Below, in pieces: positions 17,076-27,143 of a stretch of 64,000 nucleotides of DNA (position 1 is its first letter; each line of letters opens with the position of its first letter). This DNA comes from Catellatospora sp. IY07-71 (GTDB taxonomy: Bacteria; Actinomycetota; Actinomycetes; Mycobacteriales; Micromonosporaceae), in NCBI RefSeq assembly GCF_018326265.1, contig NZ_AP023360.1:3649501-3713500 (forward strand), written 5' to 3'. Below the pieces are notes generated by a model. The model had not been told where the DNA came from. It was given only the letters and a program-made list of their open reading frames with translations, and did not search any database. The position numbers were made by a program, and so were the translations under genes.

Positions 17076-17924
17076 TCACCGGCGGTTGTACCGCCGCATC
17101 GTCAGCGCGCCGAACACCACGACGAACGCCGCGCTCTCCGCCAGCACCCACGTGATCGCCGACGCGTCGGGCGCGCCGGCCATCACCGAGCGCACCGCCG
17201 CCACCAGCTGCGTGATCGGGTTGACCTCGACGAACGCCTGCAGCCAGCCCGGCATGGTGGTGGGCGCCACGAACACATTGGACAGGAACGTCAGCGGGAA
17301 CAGCACCAGCATGCTGACGCCCATCACCGACTTCTCGCTGCGCAGGATCAGCCCGAACCAGGTCCAGATCCACGAGAACGCGAACGAGAACACCACCAGC
17401 AGGCCGATGCCGCCCGCCACGCCGAGCACCCCGCCGCCGGGCCGGAACCCCAGCGCCAGGCCCACGCCCATGATGACCAGCGCCGCCAGCACGTACCGCA
17501 GCAGATCGCCGAAGATCATGCCGACCAGCGCGGCGGGCCGCCACACCGGCAGGGTGCGGAACCGGTCGAAGATGCCCTTCTCGATGTCGGTGTTCAGCCC
17601 GACGCCGGTGTACATCGTGATCATCACGACGCTGGTGACCATGATGCCCGGCAGCAGGTACTGCAGGTACTCCGTGGGGGAGCCCGCCAGTGCGCCGCCG
17701 AACAGGTAGGTGAACATCAGCGTCATGATGATCGGGAACGCGGTGACGTCGAACAGCTGCTCGGGCACGTGCTTGATCTTCAGCATGGCCCGCCAGCCGA
17801 ACGTCAGCGACGCCGCCAGCGGCCCCGGCCGCTTCGGGCGCGCGCCCGGCGCCAGCACCGCGGCGATGCTCGCCGCCGACGGCGTGTAGGCGGTCGCCGT
17901 CTCGGAAACGACTGCCGTGCTCAT
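17076..17924 (-). CDS. ABC-2 type exporter permease (DrrB-like)
   Basis: 282-residue membrane subunit with six predicted helices and the ABC-2 pattern: [39 protein letters not shown], then the amphipathic signature [19 protein letters not shown] before the second half, and [19 protein letters not shown] near the C-terminus. The ATG at 17924 overlaps the stop of the ATPase gene (ATGA), so the two are translated as a unit. It would form a homodimeric pore for a hydrophobic compound. Confidence 0.93.
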   Translation of the reverse strand: MSTAVVSETATAYTPSAASIAAVLAPGARPKRPGPLAASLTFGWRAMLKIKHVPEQLFDVTAFPIIMTLMFTYLFGGALAGSPTEYLQYLLPGIMVTSVVMITMYTGVGLNTDIEKGIFDRFRTLPVWRPAALVGMIFGDLLRYVLAALVIMGVGLALGFRPGGGVLGVAGGIGLLVVFSFAFSWIWTWFGLILRSEKSVMGVSMLVLFPLTFLSNVFVAPTTMPGWLQAFVEVNPITQLVAAVRSVMAGAPDASAITWVLAESAAFVVVFGALTMRRYNRR

Positions 17925-18922
17925 GCGTTCTCCTCCGATGCGGTCGCGGCCTTCGCCGCCTTGTCGGTCAGGGCCAGGAACACCTCGTCCAGGCTCGGCT
18001 GGCCCAGCGCGAACTCGTCCACCACGATGCCCGCCGCGGCCAGGTCGCCCAGCGCCCGCGAGCCCGCCGCCGCCGCGTCCACGGCGGTGCCGGAGCCGCC
18101 GACGCGTACGGTCAGCGCCACCGGATCCGGCTCCAGCTGCACCGCCGTGTCCAGCGCCTTGGCCAGGATCCGCTCGGCTTCCGGCCGCTGCGCGGCGTCG
18201 CGCAGCCGCACGTGCACCGTGCCCGCCCCGACCGACGACTTGAGCTGCCCCGGCGTGCCCTCGGCGATGACCCGGCCCTCGTCGATCACCGCGATGCGGC
18301 TTGCGAGCTGGTCGGCCTCGTCCAGGTACTGCGTGGTCAGCAGGACCGTGGTGCCCTGCGCGACGACCGCCCGCACGATCTCCCACACCTGGTTGCGGCT
18401 GCGCGGGTCCAGGCCCGTCGTCGGCTCGTCCAGGAACAGCAGGTCGGGGGTGTTCAGGATGCTGGCGGCGATGTCGATGCGCCGCCGCATGCCGCCGGAG
18501 TACTTCTTCACCTGCCGGTCCGCCGCGTCGGACAGCCCGAACGCGTCCAGCAGCTGCGCCGCGCGCTGCCGGGCCGCCGGCTTGCCGTGGCCGAGCAGCC
18601 GGGCCAGCAGCACCAGGTTCTCGGTGCCGGTCAGGTCCTCGTCGACCGAGGCGTACTGGCCGGTCAGGCTCACCCGGGCGCGCACCGCGTCGGGCTCGGC
18701 CCGCAGGTCGTGGCCGAACACCGTCGCCTGCCCGCTGTCCGGGCGCAGCAGGGTGGCCAGCATGCGTACGGCCGTGGTCTTGCCCGCGCCGTTGGGCCCG
18801 AGCAGGCCGTACACGGTCCCGGCGGGGACCGCGAGATCCAGCCCGTCCACCGCCCGGGTCTTGCCGAACGTCTTCACCAGCCCCGCGGTCTCGATCGCCA
18901 GGCCGGTTGTTCTCGCCGTCAT
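17921..18922 (-). CDS. ABC exporter ATPase (DrrA-like, daunorubicin-resistance family)
   Basis: 333 residues. Walker [10 protein letters not shown], signature [13 protein letters not shown], Walker [19 protein letters not shown] and H-loop-equivalent [12 protein letters not shown] are all present; the Gln-containing TTQYLDEA version is characteristic of DrrA-type drug exporters. The C-terminal 90 residues are the usual DrrA extension ending in [14 protein letters not shown]. The ATG at 18922 is preceded by GGAAT; an upstream in-frame start lies in non-homologous sequence. Likely efflux of an antibiotic or lipid. Confidence 0.93.
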   Translation of the reverse strand: MTARTTGLAIETAGLVKTFGKTRAVDGLDLAVPAGTVYGLLGPNGAGKTTAVRMLATLLRPDSGQATVFGHDLRAEPDAVRARVSLTGQYASVDEDLTGTENLVLLARLLGHGKPAARQRAAQLLDAFGLSDAADRQVKKYSGGMRRRIDIAASILNTPDLLFLDEPTTGLDPRSRNQVWEIVRAVVAQGTTVLLTTQYLDEADQLASRIAVIDEGRVIAEGTPGQLKSSVGAGTVHVRLRDAAQRPEAERILAKALDTAVQLEPDPVALTVRVGGSGTAVDAAAAGSRALGDLAAAGIVVDEFALGQPSLDEVFLALTDKAAKAATASEENA

Positions 18923-18994
18923 CGGATTCCTTCCGTCCGTCGGCGGGGCCCGGAACGCACGCTGCGCCGGCCCCGCCACCATGAAGGCGCCAGA

Positions 18995-19023
18995 CGGCCC
19001 GCTAGATCCGATCTAGCGGGCCG
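18995..19023. terminator. 13-bp perfect hairpin between MDR and ABC genes
   Basis: Arms 18995-19007 (CGGCCCGCTAGAT) and 19011-19023 separated by CCG. It lies after the stop of the minus-strand MDR gene and before the minus-strand ABC ATPase start. It could terminate the former or serve as an operator for the exporter; the short 3-base loop and GC arm bases favour a terminator. Confidence 0.55.
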
Positions 19024-19075
19024 CAGCCGTGGCCGTCCCCGGCGACACCGGTCGCCGCCGGAGGGGTGGCCCGGT

Positions 19076-20044
19076 TCAGACCGTCAGCACGACCTTGCCC
19101 CGGGCCCGGCCGTGCTCCAGGTGGCGCAGCGCCTCGGCGGCCTCGGCGAGCGGGCGGGTGTGGTCGATGACCGGGGTGAAGACCCCGGCGGCCAGCAACT
19201 CGCGCAGGATCTCCATGTCGGCGGCCTTGGTGAGGGCGAGCACCATGCGCAGCCGCTGGCGGGCGAACGGCGCCCGCGCCATCATCCCGAGCGGTCGCTG
19301 CATCCCGCCGAGCACGCCCGCGCTGGTGACGCCGCCGACGATGGCCAGCGTGCCCCGCGGGGCCAGGATGCGGCGCAGCTGGGCGACGGGCCGGTTGCCT
19401 GCGGTGTCCACGATCAGGTCGTAGCGCCCGCCGGCCGCGGTGATGTCGGCACGGGTGTAGTCGACGACCTCGTCGGCGCCGAGCGAGCGCACCAGCTCCG
19501 TCTTGCCGGTGCTGCACACGCCGGTGACGTGCGCGCCGAAGTGCTTGGCGAGCTGGACCGTGTAGGTGCCGACGCCACCGGCCGCGCCGAGGACCAGCAC
19601 CCGCTGTCCGGGCCGGACCCGCCCGACGTCGCGCAGGGTCTGCAGCGCGGTGACGGCGGAGACGGCGACGGCCGCGCCCTGGGTGAAGGTGACACCGTCG
19701 GGCAGGGCGGTGAACCGGTCCTGCTTGGCGCAGGCGTACTCGGCGAAGGCGCCGGGGCAGTTGCCGAAGACGCGGTCGCCGGGCTGGAAGCGGGTCACGC
19801 CGGGCCCGACCGCGGCTACCTCGCCGGCGAGGTCGCCGCCGGGGACCCGGTGGCGCGGGCGGCGCAGGCCGAAGCCGAGCCGCACCAGGTAGGGCGTGCC
19901 GGTGGCGAGATGCCAGATGCCCGGATCCACTCCGGCGGCGCGCACCCGCACCAGCACCTCTCCGTCGCCGGGCGCGGGCTGCTCGATCTCACGCGGTTGC
20001 AGGACGTCGACGGTGCCGTACGCGTCCTGGACGATCGCCTTCAC
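19076..20044 (-). CDS. Zinc-independent MDR, quinone-oxidoreductase-like enzyme
   Basis: NADPH-dependent medium-chain dehydrogenase/reductase, 322 residues. GroES-like N-terminal part (about 1-120), then the Rossmann part with VLVLGAAGGVGTYTVQLAKHFGA. The catalytic-zinc Cys/His ligands of alcohol dehydrogenases are missing, as in quinone reductases. The GTG at 20044 (VKAIVQDAYG) is the better start because AAGGAG lies six bases upstream; the ATG at 20059 has no ribosome site. It lies 27 bases behind the small membrane-protein gene and may share its operator-controlled promoter. Confidence 0.9.
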   Translation of the reverse strand: MKAIVQDAYGTVDVLQPREIEQPAPGDGEVLVRVRAAGVDPGIWHLATGTPYLVRLGFGLRRPRHRVPGGDLAGEVAAVGPGVTRFQPGDRVFGNCPGAFAEYACAKQDRFTALPDGVTFTQGAAVAVSAVTALQTLRDVGRVRPGQRVLVLGAAGGVGTYTVQLAKHFGAHVTGVCSTGKTELVRSLGADEVVDYTRADITAAGGRYDLIVDTAGNRPVAQLRRILAPRGTLAIVGGVTSAGVLGGMQRPLGMMARAPFARQRLRMVLALTKAADMEILRELLAAGVFTPVIDHTRPLAEAAEALRHLEHGRARGKVVLTV

Positions 20045-20071
20045 GGCTGACTCCTTCATGGTCGAGGTGCT

Positions 20072-20503
20072 TCACCAGGGCTGGAAGCCCCGGCGGTAAG
20101 AGATGATCTTCGCGGTGGACGTGAGCAGCGATGACAGCACGAAGCCCAGGTAGATCACGTTGGCGATCCAGAAGTGCGCCACCTCGGCCAGCGCCATGAC
20201 CATGGCGGCGAGCCCTCCGATCACGACGAAGGACTGCCCGGTCAGCTCGCTGCTGCGGTGGATCGCCTGGTCGCGCTCGTCGGCGCCGCGGCCGGCGTCC
20301 CGGGGTGCCGCGATGGACGCGGCGATGGTCAGCACGATGGTCGCGGCGATGGCCGCGCCGATGCTCCACAGCAGCGGGGCGGCGTAGGGCGTGTCGGGCA
20401 GCGGGGTGTCCCCGGCCCGTCCGAGCACGGCGGCGACGTAGGAACCGTATGCGGCCACGGTGACCAGCACCATGATCCAGGTGCGCTTCTCCTCGAACGC
20501 CAT
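20072..20503 (-). CDS. Four-helix membrane protein of unknown function
   Basis: 143 residues with four transmembrane segments: WIMVLVTVAAYGSYVAAVLG, LLWSIGAAIAATIVLTIAAS, FVVIGGLAAMVMALAEVAHF and IYLGFVLSSLLTSTAKII. A charged loop RGADERDQAIHRSSE separates helices 2 and 3. Such proteins are commonly encoded beside a small HTH regulator, but none is adjacent here. GGAGG lies six bases before the ATG at 20503, which excludes the GTG at 20509. Transcription probably starts inside the twin-palindrome region upstream. Confidence 0.75.
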   Translation of the reverse strand: MAFEEKRTWIMVLVTVAAYGSYVAAVLGRAGDTPLPDTPYAAPLLWSIGAAIAATIVLTIAASIAAPRDAGRGADERDQAIHRSSELTGQSFVVIGGLAAMVMALAEVAHFWIANVIYLGFVLSSLLTSTAKIISYRRGFQPW

Positions 20504-20516
20504 GCCCACCCTCCGG

Positions 20517-20580
20517 TGTAAAGGATTCTTGACATCCTGAGGGTAGGAAGAACGCGGCCGCGTGTCAAGAATTCTTTACA
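20517..20580. promoter_or_regulatory. Twin 18-bp palindromic operators around a promoter
   Basis: Site 1 at 20517-20534 (TGTAAAGGATTCTTGACA) and site 2 at 20563-20580 (TGTCAAGAATTCTTTACA) match in 17 of 18 positions when one is inverted. Each is also nearly self-palindromic (TGT-N-AAG-AATT-CTT-N-ACA). Centres are 46 bp apart. On the minus strand the TTGACA inside site 2 is a consensus -35, followed 17 bases on by TACCCT. A repressor dimer at each site would block the promoter of the small membrane-protein gene. Confidence 0.7.
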
Positions 20581-20785
20581 TCGCTCGGGGGCTGCTCGGG
20601 GAACGTTGTCATCCGCTGCCGCCGCAGGTGAGCGCGCTGCCGTGCGATCGGCGGCGTTGCCCGGAGCCGGGCGGCGAGTGTGATGTACGCCCGATCAGTG
20701 GCCTGCTTCATTGACGGCCCCGTCCGGTGACCACACCATGTGTGAAATTCTCGATCGATCGTTCAGGGCGTTGACGGGAGATGCG

Positions 20786-22378
20786 GTGGGGCAGGAGCCT
20801 GGCGTGCAGCAAGCAATACCGGAGTCCACAAGCGAGGGTCCGGGCACCGCGTCCCGCCTGGGCGTGGCGGCGGAGTCGGCGGCCGGGGAGACCCGGGTCG
20901 CGGCGACCCCGGCCGTGGTACGCCAGCTCGTGGCGCTCGGATACGAGGTGGAGGTCGAGTCCGGCGCGGGCGCGCGGGCCAGCCTCCCCGACGAGGACTA
21001 CGAGGACGCCGGCGCGAAGATCTGCAGCCGCGAGGAGTGCTGGCAGGCCGACATCGTCCTGAAGATCAACCCGCCCACCGACGGCGAGGCCGCCCAGCTG
21101 CGCCCCGGCGCGACCCTGATCAGCCTGATCGGACCGGCCGTGCGCCCCGAGCTGGTCGACGCGCTCGCGCAGCGGCCGATCAGCGTGCTGGCCATGGACG
21201 CCGTGCCGCGCATCTCCCGCGCCCAGTCGATGGACGTGCTCAGCTCCATGGCCAACATCGCCGGCTACCGGGCCGTCGTCGAGGCCGCGCACACCTTCGG
21301 CCGCTTCTTCGCCGGTCAGGTCACCGCCGCGGGCAAGGTCCCTCCGGCCAAGGTGCTCGTCGCGGGCGCGGGCGTGGCCGGCCTGGCCGCCATCGGCGCC
21401 GCCAAGAGCCTCGGCGCGATCGTGCGCGCCACCGACCCCCGCCCGGAGGTAGCCGAGCAGGTCCGCTCGCTCGGCGGCGAGTTCCTCTCCGTGGCCGCCG
21501 AGCAGACCGGCGGCGGCGACGGGTACGCCAAGCAGACCTCCGCCGACTACGACCGGCGCGCCGCCGAGCTGTACGCCCAGCAGGCCGCCGACGTCGACAT
21601 CGTCATCACCACGGCGCTCATCCCGGGCCGCCCCGCGCCGCGGCTGCTCACCGCCGAGCACGTGGCCGCCATGCGCCCCGGCAGCGTCATCGTCGACATG
21701 GGAGCCGCCCAGGGCGGCAACGTCGAGGGCACCGTGCCCGGCGAGATCGTCGTCACCGACAACGGCGTCTCGATCATCGGCTACACCGACCTGCCCGGCC
21801 GGCTCCCCACGCAGGCGTCCCAGCTCTACGCGACCAACCTGCTCAACCTGATGAAGCTGCTCACGCCGGGCCGCGACGGCCGGCTCGTGCTCGACTTCGA
21901 CGACGTCGTGATCCGGGCGATGACCGTCGTGCGCGACGGCGCCAAGACCTGGCCCCCGCCGCCGGTCCAGGTGTCGGCCACCCCCGCGGCCGCCGCCGCG
22001 CCCGCGCCCGCCGTACCGGACAAGCCCAAGGCCTCGCCCGCGCGGATCTACAGCTACGTCGGTCTTGCCGCGGCGGCGCTGTTCGCGCTGACCGCGTTCG
22101 CGCCCGGCCAGTTCGTCGGCAACTTCACCGTGTTCGCCCTCGCCGTCGTCATCGGCTACTACGTCGTCGGCAAGGTCCACCACGCGCTGCACACCCCGCT
22201 GATGTCGGTCACCAACGCCATCTCCGGGATCATCGTGGTCGGCGCGCTGCTGCAGATCGGCCGGGACGACCTCGTCGTCACGGGGCTCGCCGCGGCCGCG
22301 ATCCTGCTGGTCACCATCAACATCTTCGGCGGATTCGCCGTCACCCGGCGCATGCTCGGCATGTTCACGAAGGGCTGA
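20786..22378 (+). CDS. pntA: NAD(P) transhydrogenase alpha subunit
   Basis: About 530 residues. Contains the NAD(H)-binding domain I ([20 protein letters not shown] at the start, then [22 protein letters not shown] for the dinucleotide, and [13 protein letters not shown]) followed by a Pro/Ala-rich linker and four C-terminal transmembrane helices. The soluble and membrane parts, split into two proteins (PntAa/PntAb) in some bacteria, are fused here. With PntB it couples hydride transfer between NADH and NADP+ to proton movement across the cytoplasmic membrane. The start is uncertain: GTG 20786 (GGGAG five bases upstream) or GTG 20804 (CAGGAG six bases upstream). An extra ~25-residue N-terminus precedes the conserved RLGVAAES. 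Confidence 0.93.
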   Translation: MGQEPGVQQAIPESTSEGPGTASRLGVAAESAAGETRVAATPAVVRQLVALGYEVEVESGAGARASLPDEDYEDAGAKICSREECWQADIVLKINPPTDGEAAQLRPGATLISLIGPAVRPELVDALAQRPISVLAMDAVPRISRAQSMDVLSSMANIAGYRAVVEAAHTFGRFFAGQVTAAGKVPPAKVLVAGAGVAGLAAIGAAKSLGAIVRATDPRPEVAEQVRSLGGEFLSVAAEQTGGGDGYAKQTSADYDRRAAELYAQQAADVDIVITTALIPGRPAPRLLTAEHVAAMRPGSVIVDMGAAQGGNVEGTVPGEIVVTDNGVSIIGYTDLPGRLPTQASQLYATNLLNLMKLLTPGRDGRLVLDFDDVVIRAMTVVRDGAKTWPPPPVQVSATPAAAAAPAPAVPDKPKASPARIYSYVGLAAAALFALTAFAPGQFVGNFTVFALAVVIGYYVVGKVHHALHTPLMSVTNAISGIIVVGALLQIGRDDLVVTGLAAAAILLVTINIFGGFAVTRRMLGMFTKG

Positions 22379-22383
22379 TCGAC

Positions 22384-23832
22384 ATGACCGCCACCACCGC
22401 AGTGCAGGCCGCCTACATCGTCGCGGCGCTGCTGTTCGTGCTCAGCCTCGCCGGGCTGTCCAAGCACGAGACCGCCCGCTCCGGCGTCGTCTACGGCATC
22501 GCCGGCATGACCATCGCCCTGGTCGCCACCATCGCCCTGGCCGCGCGGGACATGACCGCCGCCGCCGTCGCGCTGCTCGTCCTCGCCATGGTCATCGGCG
22601 GCGGCATCGGCCTGTGGCGCGCCCGCGTCGTGCAGATGACCGGCATGCCGGAGCTCATCGCGATCCTGCACAGCTTCGTCGGGCTGGCCGCCGTGCTCGT
22701 CGGCTGGAACGGCTACCTGGAGGTCGCCGACCCGGCCCACACCGCCCTCACCGGCACGCTGCTGCACATCCACCACGCCGAGGTGTTCGTCGGCGTGTTC
22801 ATCGGCGCCGTCACCTTCACCGGCTCCATCGTGGCCTACCTGAAGCTGTCCGCCCGGATCGCGTCGCGGCCGCTCATGCTGCCCGGACGGCACGTGCTCA
22901 ACCTCGGCGCGCTCGTCGCGTTCGTGGCGCTCGCCGGCTGGTTCGTCGCCGACCCGCAGCGCGGGCTGCTCATCGCGGTCACCGTGATCGCGCTCGCGCT
23001 CGGCTGGCACCTGGTGGCGTCCATCGGCGGCGGCGACATGCCGGTCGTGGTGTCGATGCTGAACAGCTACTCCGGCTGGGCGGCCGCCGCGTCGGGCTTC
23101 CTGCTCGACAACGACCTGCTGATCGTGACCGGCGCGCTGGTCGGCTCGTCCGGCGCGTACCTGTCCTACGTCATGTGCCAGGCGATGAACCGCTCGTTCA
23201 TCTCGGTCATCGCGGGCGGCTTCGGCACCGAGCAGGCCGCGAGCGACGACGCCGAGTACGGCGAGCACCGGGAGACCACCGCCGCCGACACCGCCGCGCT
23301 GCTGCGCGAAGCCACCTCGGTCATCATCACGCCCGGCTACGGCATGGCCGTCGCGCAGGCCCAGGGTCCGGTCGCCGAGCTGACCCGCAACCTGCGGGCG
23401 CGCGGCGTGCAGGTCCGGTTCGGCGTGCACCCGGTCGCCGGGCGGCTGCCGGGCCACATGAACGTGCTGCTGGCAGAGGCCGACGTGCCGTACGACATCG
23501 TGCTGGAGATGGACGAGATCAACGACGACTTCGCCGGCACCTCGGTGGTGCTGGTGATCGGCGCCAACGACACCGTCAACCCGGCCGCCGCCGACCCGGG
23601 CAGCCCCATCGCCGGCATGCCGGTGCTGCGGGTCTGGGAGGCCGAGCACGTGATCGTGTTCAAGCGCTCCATGGCCGCGGGCTACGCCGGGGTGCAGAAC
23701 CCGCTGTTCTTCCGCGACAACACCCAGATGCTGTTCGGCGACGCCAAGGCCCGGGTCGAGGACATCGTCGACGCGCTCGGCGCCGCGGAGGCCGCCACCG
23801 GCGGCCGGATGCTCGCGCGGGCGGGCGCGTGA
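22384..23832 (+). CDS. pntB: NAD(P) transhydrogenase beta subunit
   Basis: 482 residues. About nine transmembrane helices form the N-terminal half (domain II). The C-terminal NADP(H)-binding domain III carries [52 protein letters not shown] and [18 protein letters not shown], all characteristic. The ATG lies five bases behind the pntA stop, so the two are co-translated. A 14-bp hairpin follows. Confidence 0.96.
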   Translation: MTATTAVQAAYIVAALLFVLSLAGLSKHETARSGVVYGIAGMTIALVATIALAARDMTAAAVALLVLAMVIGGGIGLWRARVVQMTGMPELIAILHSFVGLAAVLVGWNGYLEVADPAHTALTGTLLHIHHAEVFVGVFIGAVTFTGSIVAYLKLSARIASRPLMLPGRHVLNLGALVAFVALAGWFVADPQRGLLIAVTVIALALGWHLVASIGGGDMPVVVSMLNSYSGWAAAASGFLLDNDLLIVTGALVGSSGAYLSYVMCQAMNRSFISVIAGGFGTEQAASDDAEYGEHRETTAADTAALLREATSVIITPGYGMAVAQAQGPVAELTRNLRARGVQVRFGVHPVAGRLPGHMNVLLAEADVPYDIVLEMDEINDDFAGTSVVLVIGANDTVNPAAADPGSPIAGMPVLRVWEAEHVIVFKRSMAAGYAGVQNPLFFRDNTQMLFGDAKARVEDIVDALGAAEAATGGRMLARAGA

Positions 23833-23872
23833 CCGGCCGGACCCGGCTCGACGGCACCACCTGAGCACAGCC

Positions 23873-23918
23873 GACGCCGCCGGGCGCGCCTCGGGAGACC
23901 GGGCCGCCCGGCGGCGTC
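23873..23918. terminator. Hairpin after pntAB
   Basis: Perfect 14-base arms GACGCCGCCGGGCG (23873-23886) and its complement (23905-23918) with an 18-base loop, between the pntB stop and the convergent CHAT gene end. Likely bidirectional terminator. Confidence 0.65.
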
Positions 23919-23940
23919 CTGTCCCGGCAGCATGACCTGA

Positions 23941-26900
23941 TCAGGCGCCGTGGTAGGCGAAGGCCGCCCAGTACTGCGGATCGGCGTAGGGGTGCTCACC
24001 CGAGCCGCCCTCCGGAACGACGCCGGGCAGCAGCGCTGTCAGGTCGGCGTGGGTGGCGGCGCGCAGCCACTGCTGGGCGCGGTTGAGCGCGACGGCCGGC
24101 TCCTCGCCGCCGTGACACCACCGCTGGTAGAACGCCGTCATCAGGTACGTGGTGGCGAGATCGTCGACCGCCCACGCCGTCGCGAGCACACCCGCGAACC
24201 CTATCTGGATCAGCACCGACGGCAGCCCGACCGCCTCGTTCGGCATGGCCGTGCCGGTGACGTTCGTCCGGCACGCCGACAGCACCGCCAGCCGCCGCTG
24301 CCCCGGCCGCAGCTCCTGCTGCAGGTCCGCCAGCGTGACGGTGCGGTCGGCGAAGTAGAGGCGGCTGTCCAGGATCGCGTCCGGGTCGGCCGCGCCGTGA
24401 CACGCGAGATGCCAGACCGTGTACTGCTCGGCCGTGGCCTGGAACTCCGCCCACGTGCACCCGTGCACCGGCGCGGCGGCCTCCCCCGTCCAGCGCCTGG
24501 TGACCTCGGTGGCCTCGCGCCCGACATGGCGCAGGCGGTGGTCGGTAGAGAGGCCGTACCCGTCCGGCACGTCGACCGCGAGCAGGGTCTGTGCGCGCCC
24601 GGCCAGGCCGCGTGCCGTCTCGCGACAGCGTCGCAGGCCGCGCGCGTTGGGCGCGTACCGGATCGCCGAGAAGTTGCCGACGTGGCGGCCCTCGGTGAAG
24701 CGGTCCCCCGGCGCACCCGGCTCCCCGATCGCGTGCAGCGGCAGCAGGCCCAGCAGCCCCACCGGGATCAGGGTGACTACCCGGCCCCGCGCGCTCTGCC
24801 AGACCAGGTTCCCGATGCCGGCGTGCCACAGCGTGCGCATGCCGTCTGCCAGCGGATCGGCCGGAGCGGCCCCCACCAGCTCGGCGTCACGCGGGGCCCG
24901 CACCAGCCGGGGGACGCCGGTCACCGGATCCGCCCCGGGCAGCACCTTGGCGACGATCTCGGCGACGGCCGCGCGGCCGAGCCTGGGCAGGTCGACGTAC
25001 TGCGGGTCGTGCGTCGCGGCGACGACGAGCGCGTACCCGCCCGCCTTCGCGGCGGCGAGGTAGACCAGCGCGCCGTCGCCCGTCTCGGCGGTGACGTCGG
25101 CATAGCTCACGTCGAGCGCCAGCGGATCGGCCCCCGTCGCCCCCGCGACCCGCCTGGCAACCTCGCGCAGGGCCGCCCATGACTGCCGCAGCTCCGCGGT
25201 CGGCCTGCGCTCCTTCGCGCGAAACGCCTCGATCGCGTGCTGGTACTCCTGGGCCAGCTCGGCGTGGCCGGACGCGCGCAGCCGTGCCAGGACCTCGACG
25301 TTGTCCCGCCCGAACACCTCCGACAGGCCCACCGCGCGGCCGGTCTCCAGAGCGAGCACCGCCTCCCGGAACCGCCCGGCGCGCGACAGCCAGTAACCGG
25401 CGTCCTCGGCGTACTCCTGCGCCGCGGCGAGCACCCGCTGCTTGGCGCCCGCGCCGTACCGGGCGACGGCGTCCTGCGTGGTCAAGGTGACGAGCTGCGC
25501 GTACGCCTCGGCGGCGAACTCCGGGACATCGGTGCCGACGGCCCACTGCGCCCACGCCGCGGCGAGCCTGGCCCGCGCGGCGGTGCTCCAGGGCGCGTCC
25601 ACCGTGTTCCGCCAGGCCCGATGCCGCCGTGCGCTGTCGGGGCGGCCCCGCAGCGCGTCGCGCGCGGCGAGCGCCTCCTGGAGTAGCAGGCGGTCGTCGG
25701 CGCCGTGGATGTGCCATAGGCGGCACCTGCGGCGGATCAGCCGCACCGCCTCTCGCACATCACCGGCCTGCTGATCCGGCTGCGGGTCCGGCCGCAGCGC
25801 CCGCCACAACAGGAGCGTGGCCAGCGCGGTGTCGGCGGGCGTGACCCGGCGCCACCAGCGCAGCCCCGCCCGGCGACCGTCCCGGCACAGCGCGATGGCG
25901 TCGTCGAGACAGGCGTCGAGCCTGGCGCCCTCGAGACTGCCGTGCCCCATCCGAGCCTGCAGCATGGCCCGCGTGGCGAGGAGCTGCGGCCGCAGCCGCC
26001 GGGCGAGCGGGCCGGTCGCGCGCAGGCCGGCGCCCAGCTCGCGCAGGGCAGCCGGCAGGTTGCCCGTGACCACGTGCAGCCGCGCCCGCACCAGGTGCCC
26101 GATGGCCCCGTCGAAGCCGGACTCGTCGAGGTGCCGGACCAGGGCTTCGAGCGGGCCGGTGTCGCCGTGCACCTCCGCGGTCTCGATGGCCGCGTCGGCG
26201 TGGCTCAGCGCCAGCCACGGATTCGGGCCGAAGACGCCTGTCAGGCCACGAGGCTCCTCGGTGGCGGGTGGCCTCGGCTTCTCCCCGCGCACCGCCGCCC
26301 ACCTCATGGGCGGCAGCCCTTCGAAGGCCGCGGCCGGGGACCGGCGATTGTCCTGGATGGTCCGGCGGGAATGATGCCGCGAGCGCATCTCGTGGACGCG
26401 CTGGATCTCCCGGCGCTGGTGGTCCATGAGCACACTGCGGGCGCGGTCCTCGACGTCGCTCATCGCGGCGAGCAGATCCGCCTCCCACGGGAGGCCGATG
26501 GACTGCTCCCGCGTCAGCAGCATGGTGCACAGGGAGACGAACTGGCGTGCGACTGTCCGTCTGGAGCTCTTGTCGTCGTCCTCAAGGTCACGGGTGTCCA
26601 CGAACGGATAGCACTCCAGCACGTCGTGCGCGGCGCTGTCGAGATCGCCGAACTCGGCTGCCAGCTGCACCATTCCGAACATGGCCGCCGCCACGGACGT
26701 CCCGTTGCCGGCTGTCGGCCATGCCGCCGGTTTGGCCTGCCGGAAGGACCGCCAGGCGGCGTCCGCCGCCGCGCGGTCGGCCCGCAACCAGGCATCCTTG
26801 TACTCCCATTCGTGCTGGTCGAGCTGGGCGAGCTCCCGGCGGTAGGGGTTCGGGCCGTTCAGGAGGTGCCGGATCTCGAAGCCTCGGGCAACGTGGGCCC

Positions 26901-27084
26901 ACGGCTCGACAAAGGTGGGATCGGCCGGCTGCCCGCACTGAGGGCACGGGAACGGCCACGACCGCGGCGCGGGCTCGTCGCCGGTCCCGCACTCCTCGTT
27001 GTTGCACTCCCAGCCCTTCACGCGTGCCTCGGGCGGCGCCTGGTAGCCGTACGAGGTGCGTGGGAACCGCCGACCCGGCGACAT
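23941..27084 (-). CDS. CHAT (caspase-like) domain protein with N-terminal zinc ribbon and TPR region
   Basis: 1047 residues. N-terminal zinc-ribbon-like cluster Cys27, Cys32, Cys47, Cys50 (CNNEEC ... CPQC). A long helical TPR-like scaffold spans about 70-640. The C-terminal CHAT protease domain covers roughly 670-1047, with the caspase-type dyad visible: His896 in HLACHG and Cys938 in LSACRT. Such proteins cleave partner proteins, and some act in abortive-infection defence or signalling, with a sensor or activator encoded nearby. Two small genes are transcribed divergently from the other side of the 59-base intergenic palindrome. Partner and target are unknown. ATG start, no strong ribosome site. 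Confidence 0.88.
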   Translation of the reverse strand: MSPGRRFPRTSYGYQAPPEARVKGWECNNEECGTGDEPAPRSWPFPCPQCGQPADPTFVEPWAHVARGFEIRHLLNGPNPYRRELAQLDQHEWEYKDAWLRADRAAADAAWRSFRQAKPAAWPTAGNGTSVAAAMFGMVQLAAEFGDLDSAAHDVLECYPFVDTRDLEDDDKSSRRTVARQFVSLCTMLLTREQSIGLPWEADLLAAMSDVEDRARSVLMDHQRREIQRVHEMRSRHHSRRTIQDNRRSPAAAFEGLPPMRWAAVRGEKPRPPATEEPRGLTGVFGPNPWLALSHADAAIETAEVHGDTGPLEALVRHLDESGFDGAIGHLVRARLHVVTGNLPAALRELGAGLRATGPLARRLRPQLLATRAMLQARMGHGSLEGARLDACLDDAIALCRDGRRAGLRWWRRVTPADTALATLLLWRALRPDPQPDQQAGDVREAVRLIRRRCRLWHIHGADDRLLLQEALAARDALRGRPDSARRHRAWRNTVDAPWSTAARARLAAAWAQWAVGTDVPEFAAEAYAQLVTLTTQDAVARYGAGAKQRVLAAAQEYAEDAGYWLSRAGRFREAVLALETGRAVGLSEVFGRDNVEVLARLRASGHAELAQEYQHAIEAFRAKERRPTAELRQSWAALREVARRVAGATGADPLALDVSYADVTAETGDGALVYLAAAKAGGYALVVAATHDPQYVDLPRLGRAAVAEIVAKVLPGADPVTGVPRLVRAPRDAELVGAAPADPLADGMRTLWHAGIGNLVWQSARGRVVTLIPVGLLGLLPLHAIGEPGAPGDRFTEGRHVGNFSAIRYAPNARGLRRCRETARGLAGRAQTLLAVDVPDGYGLSTDHRLRHVGREATEVTRRWTGEAAAPVHGCTWAEFQATAEQYTVWHLACHGAADPDAILDSRLYFADRTVTLADLQQELRPGQRRLAVLSACRTNVTGTAMPNEAVGLPSVLIQIGFAGVLATAWAVDDLATTYLMTAFYQRWCHGGEEPAVALNRAQQWLRAATHADLTALLPGVVPEGGSGEHPYADPQYWAAFAYHGA

Positions 27085-27112
27085 GAGCGACCTCCCTCGA
27101 TCCGCACCGGTT

Positions 27113-27134
27113 CTGACGGACGCCGGTCCGTCAG
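27113..27134. promoter_or_regulatory. Palindrome between CHAT gene and divergent small genes
   Basis: Arms CTGACGGAC (27113-27121) and GTCCGTCAG (27126-27134) with a 4-base spacer, in the 59-base gap between the divergent starts at 27084 and 27144. A plausible shared operator. Confidence 0.4.
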
Positions 27135-27143
27135 TCAGCGGCC

